Part shown: positions 32,141 through 41,621 of the stretch, in pieces | Position numbering within the stretch: the first letter of the stretch is position 1 | How the letters are laid out: each line of letters begins with the position of its first letter | NCBI GenBank assembly: GCA_037974665.1 | Contig: CM075767.1 | Span: 24,515,498-24,579,497, forward strand | Direction of reading: 5' to 3' | DNA: 64,000 bases | Source: Ehretia macrophylla | Lineage: Eukaryota > Streptophyta > Magnoliopsida > Boraginales > Ehretiaceae | Notes under the pieces: generated by a model | What the model was told of the DNA's origin: nothing | The model's input: the letters and a program-made list of their open reading frames with translations, nothing else | Database searches by the model: none | Translations under genes and position numbers: made by a program

Positions 32141-32700
32141 CTTACCATGCTTTTCTTTGCAGCATTCAAAATCTTTTATGTTAAACTCTCTTAGTTTTTC
32201 TCTCTTTATGACAACTACATGACTTATGAACTTCAACTGTTATGCTTGCTCTAGTTTCTATCTTTATATATCTATTTACTCTACTTCTCTTTTTACTAGA
32301 TCCCTACTTCGTAGTTTGTTGATGATGTCAAATAGGGGGAGAAAGAATATATAACTTGTTTATGTTTGAAAAGCATGGACTTGACTTGAACTTAATATTT
32401 GCATATCACTCGAAGCATACACTTAAAAACTATGAAGTATGAACTTCAAGTATGAAATGAGCATATTAAGTATAAACATATAGTAAGGGAGAACGTATGA
32501 CATATGATATGGCAAAAAAATTATAACATTGCGTATAAAGAGAAGGGGCACATAGTAAGGGGAAGCTCTTGCAAGAAAGCATGAGCTAAATGAGCTTATC
32601 CTTGAATTTTTTTTTAGTTTACATGTCTTTTTCATGCTTCACTTTCAAATGAAATATGCTTATATATGTTAGATTTTGTCATCATCAAAAGGGGGGAAAT
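32141..32700 (+). promoter_or_regulatory. 3' non-coding region of Copia 2 with repeated PPT-like tracts
   Basis: G-rich tracts at about 32333 (AATAGGGGGAGAAAG), 32483 (AGTAAGGGAGAACG), 32551 (AGTAAGGGGAAG) and 32687 (AAAAGGGGGGAAAT, the functional PPT abutting the LTR). Multiple PPTs upstream of the 3' LTR are a described Sirevirus feature. Confidence 0.65.
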
Positions 32701-34008
32701 TGTTAGCCTAAAGGCGTTGATCTCATATTTTGATGATAAATAAATCTAAATCAAATGATTTATGATAACTAATCATAGTTTGTATAAAGTTTACTCGATG
32801 TCAATTAGTCATAAATCAGAGACACATTCGATGACCTGAACAATCAAAGAAAGTATGATCAAGCTTCAAGTGTTTGAATACGATCAAAGTCAAACTTCTC
32901 AAGTAACAAAATCCAAATCGCCTTTGAGAGGATTCACGACGTGATTGAAGAGGGAGTCATAAGTGGAGAAGTGGCGACATAAGAAGGTAGCGGCCTTATA
33001 TATGTAGTTTGCATTTTGATTTGCATCTAAAGCTCGTACATATTTTAATCATTATATGAATACTTGAAACAAAGTTTTTTGGTCACAAAAAATATCATCA
33101 TAAAATTTTCAAAACACCAAAAAACGTTTTTATGGGTGACCTGGGCTTGATACCTGGTCGTGTTAACACGGCCGAATATCACAACCGCCCCACACGATAA
33201 TGGGGTGAAGCTTTGTTTGGGCGTGATACCCGGTCGTGTGAACATGACCAGATAACACGATCGGATGGTCGCGTTGGGCACTTTGCCCTGTACCCGGAAT
33301 TGATACCCGGTTATGATAACACATCCGGATATCACGACCGGTCTGCATAGCTGTTTGAAAAATATAGTCATTTTATATCCGTTGCAAAACTTCTATATAT
33401 ATTTTCAAACACCCCCAAGGTCAATATAACTTCTTCCAACTACAAGCAATCATCCTAAATCTTTTAGATCATCAAAAACACATTGCTTACATAAATCCTT
33501 GAGTTTTATCTTGCAAATCAATTGAGCATTCAAGAGCTTTGAATTGTATCTATTCACTCAAAAAGAAAGTTCATTGTACTCATCATTTATTCAATGTTAT
33601 TGTGATATATACATTACTATAGCTTTGAGAGAATCATTGTATAGGGAGTGTTTGAAATCTTCTTTGTGGATTCAAAGAAATAAAGAGGCTTTTATAAACT
33701 CTTGTGGAGTTAAAAGATCTTGTTGTGTTGGTTTGTGCTTCATCAACTTGTAAAGAAGAATTACTAGTGGAGCTAGTAGAAATCCTAAGGGGAGGAAGAC
33801 CTTGGGTAGTGGATTAGATTAGCCTACCACCTAAAAATCAACGGCTTTATTTCCTTCTCTCTTCTCTCCTTATCTCTATTTACTTTGTGCTTACATTGTG
33901 TTTGATAAATTATCTCAAAGAATTTATTAATTTCTATCATATGCGAAAAAGTAGTATTATTGTTTCCCTATCCTAATTCACCCCCTCTTAGGATATTTAG
34001 GACCTACA
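32701..34008 (+). repeat. 3' LTR of Copia 2
   Basis: 1308 bp, clearly diverged from the 5' LTR by substitutions and small indels. Confidence 0.92.
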
Positions 34009-36147
34009 ACTACACAACCAAAACTCTACAAATGACTGCCTGTTGGTTTGTAGCCACTTCACGCCTCTTGTGGTGTTACATCTTTCATTTTGGTTGGACA
34101 GTTGTTCAGCAAATAGGTTGTACAAGCTACTACTTCAGTCTAGAAAGACTTAGGCAAGCCTTTCTCCTTCAACAAAGTTCTTGTCATATCCAGAATGGTC
34201 TGGTTATTTCTTTTAGCAATGCCATTTTGCTGTGGGGTGTATGAAGTTGTGAACTGTTGCTTATTGCCCTGCTCTTTACAATAATTTTGAAATTCATTTG
34301 AGGTGTATTCACCACCTCTATAAGATCTAAGAATTTTGATTTTGTAACCACTTTCTTTTTCTACAAATGCCTTGAGGTTTTTAAAAATGGTAAAAGCAGC
34401 TGATTTTTCTTTTATGAAATACACCCACAATTTTCTGCTAAAATCATCAATGAAAGAAATAAAATATTTGTTACCTCCGAGAGAAGAAGTATCGAAAGGT
34501 CCACAAATATCCGTATGCACTAAGTGTAATGGTGTATGAGCCCTCCATGAATTTCCACTTTGAAAGCTATTCCTCTGCTGTTTGTCAAGAGTGCAAGCTT
34601 CACACACAAATTCGGGCTTCTCAATACGCGACAATCCATGCACCATTCTTGCATTTTGTAGGAGCTTGAGACCACCAAAATTCAAATGGCCAAGTCGAAG
34701 ATGCCACTTCCACGACTCAATCTTCACCATCCCTTGAAAGCACTTTTCAATGCTTGTGCTTAAATGCAGTGGAAACATGCGATCGTTTGCCATTTAAACT
34801 TTTCTAATGAGTTTTCCTCGTGCATCTCTCAAATAAAGAAAAAGATCTTCCATGTGTATTACATATCCTTTTTCAAGAAGTTGCCCAAGGCTAAGAATAT
34901 TGCTTTTCATATTGGCTACATAATACACATTAGAGATATAATTTGGGGCACCATTCTTTTGATAGATCTTAATTTTACCTTTGCCTTTCATCAGTAATTT
35001 GGATTAGTCTCCCATGCTCACGTTGCCATTCGTATTTTCCTCTAACTCTTCAAAGAGTTATTTCTTCCCGTACATATGGTTGCTCGCTCCAGAGTCAAGA
35101 TACCACACATCATTTTGATTTTTTTTATCCTTCTTGTGGAAAACGAAATGCACCATCACCATTCCCTTGGTTGGAGGTTTGAGCAAGATTGGATTGCTCA
35201 TCATGATCTGAATTTTTGTTCCAACATTCTGAGGCATAATGACCAAATTTGTGGCAATTATAACATTCAACATTTCTTTTGTTTCCAAAATTTCCACGTC
35301 CACGACCAGATCTTCCTCTTCCTCTACCTATGCCATCTTTGTTAGCAAAATTATTTGAATTCTTTTGTTGAGATTTGTCATGGAAATTACCTCTGTCTCT
35401 GCCTCGGCCTCGGCCTCGATCTCGATAGTTGTTGCCACGTCTACCACGTTATGAACCTCCACCTCTTGGCTTTTGATCTTGCAAATTAAGCTTTGATTGC
35501 AAAGTTTGTTCAACTAGGGCAGAGTTAAAATTCTTCTTTATGTGTTGTTCATGGACTTGGAGTGACCCCATCAACTCTTCAACAGTAAGTTTATCCAATT
35601 CTTTTGATTCTTCAAATGCGACCACCATATGCTCAAAGTTTTTTGTGAAAGATATCAATATTTTTTCTATCACCTGAACATCTTCAATGGTTTCTCCATT
35701 TCTTTTCAATTGATTAACAATTGAAAGTAGGCGAGAAAAGTAATCAGAAACTGATTCACCTTCTCGCATGTGAGTATTTTCAAACTCACCTCGAAGTGTT
35801 TGCAAATGAACTCTCTTTACACGTTCAACTTCTTTGAACAAGGTTGCAAGTTTATCCTACACTTCTTTGCTTGACTTTTCTTATGCAATTTTCTCGAACA
35901 TGGATTCGCCAACGCCTTGGTAAAGCAAGAACAAGGCTTTCTTATCTTTCTTCCTTGCTTCACGAAGAGAATTTTTTTGCTCCGTGGTGAGAGTTGCTTC
36001 AGCTTCTGTGGTGGGTTCATCATACCCATCTATGATGATGTCCCAAAGATCTTGAGACCCAAATAGAGCCTTCATCTGAATACTTTAGCTTTCATAATTT
36101 TCTCCAGTGAGTTTTGGAAGTCGTGGTTGCACAAGATTGTATGCCAT
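34009..36147 (-). pseudogene. Copia 1 gag, protease and integrase core remnant
   Basis: Gag starts at ATG 36147-36145 (MAYNLVQPRLPKLTGENY). UBN2-type core VKRVHLQTLRGEFE, an RG-rich linker with tandem GRGR, and a CCHC-type knuckle near 35250. The protease motif VWYLDSGASNHMYG is intact near 35075. GAG-pre-integrase WHLRLGHLNFGGL precedes integrase HTDICGPF. The second catalytic Asp is Tyr (RSYRGGEY) and the Glu is Lys (NGIAKRNNQT), so strand transfer chemistry is lost. Stops occur at several places. Coding continues at 25333 beyond Copia 2. Confidence 0.9.
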
Positions 36148-36184
36148 GATTCACACACTCAGAACTGTGGCTTTGATGCCACTA

Positions 36185-36616
36185 TGTTAGATATATGATA
36201 CGAGATTACGGGAAGTGGCAAAAGATTTACGGGACTCGATTTTGGATTTACGAATCCTACAATGAAATTATGGAAAAATACTCTGAGTTTTTCACAATAC
36301 AAAAATACTCATATATTAAACTCAAAAATATTACAAGAGTTTTTCTCACACTTCTTTCTCTGTTTCACTCTCCTTTTTTCCACTCTTGTTTTTCTCTCTT
36401 ACTTTTCTCTTACAATTTGTTCCTAATTACATCTCTATTTATAGGAGAAAGATATGACAAAGTTTGCCTAGCAATTTTCTTTTTCTTCAAGAAAAGGCAA
36501 TTTCTTTGTCTCCAAGAAATACTGACTTTTGTGATTTATTTGTCTCCAAGAAATATTGACTTTTGTGATTTCTTTGTCTCCAAGAAATATTGAGGTTTTG
36601 GTTTGAATTTCCAACA
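36185..36616 (-). repeat. 5' LTR of Copia 1
   Basis: 432 bp with TATA box CTATAAATAG on the minus strand at 36435-36444 and three ~34 bp tandem units at 36498-36600. Confidence 0.92.
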
Positions 36617-36621
36617 CTTTC

Positions 36622-36814
36622 CACTCTACAAGTAAATGCATAGATGTATTTGATTTCATAGGAGAGACAAAAGCCCCCATGAGGTTTGGAAATTTCTTCC
36701 CTGAGGATTTTGTGTAATAAAAAAGTATATAAAACTTATATTTTTGTGGGTAGAAAATAGTTTCATAGTAGATTAACTCATGACGATTAAGCTTATTCCT
36801 ATCTAAATGTATGA
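36622..36814. repeat. Repeat unit B: TNL2 upstream sequence resumed beyond Copia 1
   Basis: TTTGATTTCATAGGAGAGA and AAAAGCCCCCATGAGGTTT match the TNL1 upstream at 815-850, showing that 23299 and 36622 were adjacent before the Copia insertion. Confidence 0.8.
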
Positions 36815-37713
36815 GGAAAAATCTCACTACAAGTCTCCATTGTCTCCCTTTGTCCCAAACTAGTTCTCATTATTTAAACTGTCTCAAACTAGTCCCCAAT
36901 GTTTTAAAAAAAGTCTCAAGTTAGTCCTTTCTGTTAAAATAGGTGTTAAACTTAACATATCGTAAAATGGTAAAAGCATCCATCTTCCCCTAATACCACC
37001 ACTGCCACCACCAACCACCGTCGTGCCTCCACCACCTACCTCCAGTGACAACACCAACACATAAAACACATACATATACACACAAATCAAACACGCATAC
37101 ACACACAAATCATACATATATACAGTACCGCCGCCACCAACCACCACATCCCACCAACCACTGCCACCGACCATAACACACATATACACACAAATCACAC
37201 ATATATACACATATAAAACACACACAAGAATCACACCACACACACAACACGCATACCCATTTTTTGTGGGTTTTCGTTTTTTGGTCAGATGCGAATAAAG
37301 CAGTGGGGTAGGGGTAGTGGGGTAGGGGTAATGGGGTGGGGGTAGTGGGGTGGGGGCAACATGATGGGGAGCCAAGGGTGGGGGCAATGGGGTAAGGAGT
37401 GGGGGTGGGAGCAACGGGGTGAGGAGCTGGGGAGTGGGGGTGGGGGCAGTGGCGTTGGGGAGGGGGTGGGGTGTTTTTTTTTTCCTTTGGGAGTGGGGGT
37501 GGGGATCAAATGGGGAGGGGGAAGGGGGTTTAGTGATTTTAATTAGGTTATAATGGTATTTTAGTCATTTAGTCGATTATTAGTTATATTTTTAACTGAA
37601 TGGACTAACTTGAGACTTTTTTTAAAATATTAGGGACTAGTTTGAGATAGTTTAAATAATGAGGACTAGTTTGGGACAAAGGAAAACAATGGAGACTTGT
37701 AGTGAGATTTTCC
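36815..37713. mobile_element. Non-autonomous TIR element with ~125 bp arms and a G-rich/CA-rich core
   Basis: The left arm GGAAAAATCTCACTACAAGT and the reverse-complemented right arm GGGAAAATCTCACTACAAGT stay aligned for about 125 bp through CTTTGTCCCAAACTAGT and AAAGTCTCAAGTTAGTCC. The core has CA-rich sequence (37050-37250) and a strikingly G-rich GGGGTGGGGGTAGTGGGG-type block (37300-37530). MULE-like by arm length. Flanks do not give a clean target duplication. Confidence 0.75.
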
Positions 37714-37726
37714 CAAATACGATATT

Positions 37727-37995
37727 TGTTGAGTATGAAATTTATCAAGCCGAGGACTTTACGTAATTCCTTTATCCGGGCCGAGGACCTCCACAAGGAA
37801 AGGTAAAGAAACGATGGGGGTTATTTCCCGCGTTTCTCCTCGGGCGAGAGAATTAGTTTTTAGCTCGGATTTATCTAAATTGACAACTTTTAGAAGTAGC
37901 AAAGAATTAATCAGTTACATTTTTGTCACTTTCTTTATGCTATTTATAGTAGACTTTGGGCTGCTAAAACACGGGGCCGTGTTTTAGCCGTATCA
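37727..37995. mobile_element. Probable solo LTR
   Basis: TGTTGAGTATG ... CCGTATCA, 269 bp, flanked by ATATT (37722-37726) and ATATC (37996-38000). Units A, C and D lack it: they read ...CGATATCAATATG... across the site. A TATA-like CTATTTATAG lies near 37939. No internal region remains. Confidence 0.65.
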
Positions 37996-39550
37996 ATATC
38001 AATTTGTGTGATGTGTAAAGTTTACTTTTTCGGATTTTGGCAAGAATTTTGTACGTGGAAAGAGAAACAAGCATGCATAAGTTTCCAATTCTCAATGGAA
38101 TGATGATATTGGGTTGTAATAAAATTAAGAAAAGTAGAGAAGCACTTGGTGAAGTAAGCAGAGAAATTTACGCTGCAATTTGCAAAACAGATCAGCAACG
38201 TGAATTTCAGCTCAAGTTCGCGTAGAAGACAGATCAAGCAAGCAGTTACGCGGTTACATTCTTAAAAGTTTTCTTTTATATTAGTTGTTTTTATTTGGTG
38301 ACTAAGAATTAATATCTCTTTCTATTTGAAAGAGTGTAATTGTTCTTTCCTTATATTAGAGAGAATGACATTTAAATTTATTTTTACATTATAATAAATC
38401 CTCCTATACCTATTCATAATTTTTACTTCAATTTATTTGAGGCTTTTCTACATATTTATAAATTATTGTATGTCAATTATCATATTTTATCAATTTTATT
38501 TTAGTTGCATGATAATAATTAGCCTAAATCATTCCGCTACCCAACAATATGTATAGGTGATACTATCCTTAAGCTTGCATTCATGAGCACAAGTTGCAAT
38601 TTATACATATATATATATTCACGATTATATTATATTATAACATGGTATATAATTGACCAATTTAGTTTTACTGTCTTTCCAAACTTCCAAAATTGAAAAA
38701 CAGACTTCGTGAAAAAAGACTCTGGCTATTCTACATTTTATCGTTTGATTTTAAAATAGAACTCTATATCTTTATCATACTACCATAGCAAGTTAGCCTT
38801 TCTAACAAATTTTAGATTACAGTGAGAAGTACTGTTAAAGAATACATTTTCTTATAATATTGAAAAGTCATAAGTTTCAAAGCTACAAATTAATTTTATA
38901 ATGAAACTCCATACTTTTATATTTGGACTTTGAACAGCTTTAATTCAGCCATTTGCTTGTTCATGTTTTTTCATCCTTGTATCTCACTTTTAGGATTTTA
39001 TCACGTCAACTTTCAATCTTATGCAAGTATTTTAAATTTAAAGTTGCAATTTTTCCGTTAGTGTTTCTTCATCGCCTCATTTGCGCACTTTTGATCAATC
39101 CTGAGTAATGCTTCACATGGAATTTTAGTAAATAAATTTTTTTAACATGCAATATGAGTACCAAGAATAATGCAAAACTTAACACTAATTAACGTTATAA
39201 TAGAATTCGTGTCCTGATCGAACAACGTAACAATAATGAACAAAGGATAATACTCAACAATGACGACCAAACCAAACCAAACTGATCGGTTTGTAGTGCG
39301 CATGGTCACTGTCTCCAACACCCTTTGATTGTTTCAAAACAATTGTAAGTTTTGAAGCCAATTCCTGAATAAAGGTATCTATCAAAGCCATAAAATATTT
39401 CTTAACTTGTTAGCAAAAAACCGGTCTCTGAGACATTCCCTAGATTCAAAACATATTACGACGTGTTATCTTTTATCGATTTTATAAGAGATATGAATTA
39501 AGTTTATCAACATGGACATAAACATTTCATGCCCAATAGTTAGGAATGTG
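37996..39550. repeat. Repeat unit B, distal part
   Basis: Matches unit A (890-960 then 2814-4560 and 8940-9000) and units C and D in order. It preserves the empty site of the LINE (38188-38230) and of the non-autonomous LTR element (39385-39420). No gene. Confidence 0.8.
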
Positions 39551-39889
39551 TCAACTGGCTAGTAGTTAGACCTAAACCATTACATAGGAATATCAAATCA
39601 GGCTATCAAATGAAAGTGTGGGCTCACCCCACTCTTAAATAGTCCTTAGCTATAATTCTAGAATTTTAGTTTACATAAATTGCATTTTTTTAATTTGATT
39701 AGGAATTTTAAGATTTTTTTAAAAATTTATAAAAAAAAAAAATTTAAAAATTAATTTTGGCGACGATTCGGAAACAAACAGTATTTGCTATGATTCAGAG
39801 ACTAATAGAATTAGCCACGATAATCCGAATTTGACATAATCCGAATTTATAACTTTTTTATTTTAAATTATTTTTAAAAAAAATTAAAA
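39551..39889. other. Non-coding, possibly part of the CACTA fragment
   Basis: AT-rich. GACGATTCGGAAACAAAC near 39760 resembles CACTA subterminal words seen further right. No gene. Confidence 0.35.
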
Positions 39890-40378
39890 GAATGTGATGG
39901 AAATGAGACGAAACGTGAGGGAGATGGAACAGAGATGAAATGTATAGGAAGACGAAAATGAAACGAAATGTACGGGAGACGGAAATGAGACAAAATGTGA
40001 GGGAGACGGAAAGGAGATGAAATGTGAGGGAGACGGAACGGAAACGAAATCTAGAGGGAGATGGAAAGGTGATGAAATGTAGAGGGAGACAGAAAGGTGA
40101 CAAAATGTAGAGGGAGACGAAACGGAGACGAAATGTAGAGAGAGACGGAAAGGTGACGAAATATGAGGGAGACGAATTGGAGACGAAATGTAAGGGAGAC
40201 AGAAAGGTGACGAAAAATATTTTCGTCTCCGTTTGAGACGAAATGAAGACGAAATTCAAAATTAGAGACGCTTCGAAAGGTGACACCCGAGTTTCGTCTC
40301 CGTTCCGTCTCCTTTTCAGATTGGAGACAGAAAGGAGACGGAAATGTGCCGTCTCCGTTTCCGAAATTTCTTGTAGTG
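39890..40378. mobile_element. CACTA (En/Spm) transposon terminus with subterminal repeats
   Basis: Ends TTTCTTGTAGTG at 40367-40378, the inverse of the CACTACAAGAAA terminus known for plant CACTA elements. The preceding ~490 bp is an array of degenerate GAGACGGAAAGGTGACGAAA and GAGACGAAATG units, in both orientations near the end, as expected for transposase-binding subterminal repeats. No matching CACTACAAGAAA left end is in the window, so this is a fragment or solo end. Confidence 0.75.
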
Positions 40379-40429
40379 TCTATTACGTTTGGTGCGAGAC
40401 GAGCACGTCGTGCATTTAAAATTGAATTA

Positions 40430-41621
40430 TGTGACAACCCAGAAATCAAAGAGAATATATTGAGAGTTTTTCTTAATAGTTTTCTTCTATATTAGTTATT
40501 TTCATTTGGTGATTAAGAATTAGTTTCTCTTACTATTTGAGAGAGAGTATAATTGTTCTCTCCTCATATTAGAAAAAAGAATATTTAAATCTGTTTTTAT
40601 ATAATAATGAATCCTCCCATACTTTCTCGTGATTTTTACTTCAATTTATTTGAGAATTTTTTACGTAAAAATTATTGTGTCTCAATTAAATGCATATACG
40701 TAATTGATATCATAGAAGGAAGACAAAAAAACTCATGGGGCAGTTTGGATTGCACAAAGGAAAGGAAAGGAAAGTAGAGTGGAGGAAGAAAAATAAAGGA
40801 AATGAAATTAATTACCTTATTTAGATTGCAAAAAAAAAAAAAATTGATAGAAAATAAAAGATTTTATGATTTTCTGTTTGGATTGGAGAAGGAAAGAAAA
40901 GTAAATGATAATTTTAAATACAAAATTACTTAAGTATTATTTTTATTTTCAAAAGCAAGATATGTAGGGACAAAAAAAACTTTTTACATTTAAAATTTTT
41001 CATTATGCTCCAAAACACCCCAATTTAGAAGGATTGTAAAATTCTCCTCACTAAAAGAAATGGAAGGTTTTAAAATTGCAATACAAACAACGAGAGGGGT
41101 TAAACTTATTCCCATTTAAATGTATGAAATCGTTTGCTATCAAATATGTATAGAATAGAACTCTACATTTTATACTACATGATGAACAACACTAGTGGTC
41201 TATCCCTTACTTTTATAACTCTTGATTTTTCGGTCCTTTATTTTCAATACATGACCTTTTCATTTCTTATCTTCCATTTTATGACGCTAGTAGTCTTTTA
41301 AACGAAATTTGTCTGTTTTTCTTGCATGCGCTGCACATGGTCTTAAAACTTATTTTTCAGTGACCAAGCTACTCTTATTAATTTAGTGCACTTAAAGCCA
41401 ACTTTTCTTTTTCTTTGTTGCTGAATTTAAAACTCATTCTTCTTCCTCCGATCCTCTATCCTCCACGACCACCCCTTTCGTAACCTTGACTAATTTAGCT
41501 TGGTTTGGATCTCAATATATTGGAACGCTAATGATCAAGTTATAATTGGTCCAAGTAAGTTTGACTATCTTTCCAAACTTTCGAAATCAGGAAACAAACT
41601 TTATTATGAAAATTCGTATGC
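40430..41621. repeat. Repeat unit C, proximal part
   Basis: Third copy of the TNL upstream unit (CTTCTATATTAGTTATTTT, CATAGAAGGAAGACAAAA, TCTATCCTCCACGACCAC). It is broken by the degenerate Copia and resumes at 44698. Confidence 0.8.

Larger units (their letters stand above)
25334..34008 (+). mobile_element. Copia element 2, Sirevirus-like, with extra ORF between pol and 3' LTR
   Basis: LTRs at 25334-26625 and 32701-34008, TGTTAGCC...CTTACA/CCTACA. PBS TGGTATAAAGAGC at 26628-26640 (initiator-Met type, two changes). PPT AAAAGGGGGGAAAT at 32687-32700. Flanks GCTCT and ACTAC are degenerate versions of an inferred GCTAC target; the coding of Copia 1 resumes across the insertion. Long LTRs, a coiled-coil-rich Gag, several PPT-like GGGGGA tracts upstream of the 3' LTR and repeated palindromes in the LTR are traits described for Sireviruses. 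LTRs differ by roughly 5% in the first 200 bases by eye, and pol is riddled with stops. Confidence 0.9.
23300..36616 (-). mobile_element. Copia element 1 (minus strand), split by a Sirevirus-like element
   Basis: LTRs at 23300-23695 and 36185-36616 with a perfect CTTTC target duplication at 23295-23299 and 36617-36621. On the minus strand the PBS is TGGCATCAAAGCC next to the 5' LTR (36170-36182), and the PPT is GAAGGGGG at 23696-23703. Without the 8675 bp inner element it is about 4.6 kb. Gag, protease, integrase and RT remnants run right to left. RNase H is largely deleted and many stops are present, so it is defective. It inserted into the TNL2 upstream region in the same orientation as TNL2. 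Confidence 0.94.

Noticed and set aside
36884-37546. Long proline-rich and glycine-rich open frames on both strands
   Set aside because: They arise from the G-rich and CA-rich core of the 36815-37713 TIR element; low complexity on both strands and no domain.
36815-37713. Reading this element as CACTA because CACTACAAG appears near both ends
   Set aside because: The inverted repeat extends about ten bases outside CACTAC on both sides, and no 3 bp duplication flanks CACTA.
39890-40300. Possible CRISPR-like or satellite array of GAGACG units
   Set aside because: Plant nuclear context, units degenerate without spacers, and a CACTA terminus directly follows.
39858-40449. Overlapping minus-strand Ser/Phe-rich frames
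   Set aside because: Translation of CACTA subterminal repeats; periodic, without any protein-family feature.
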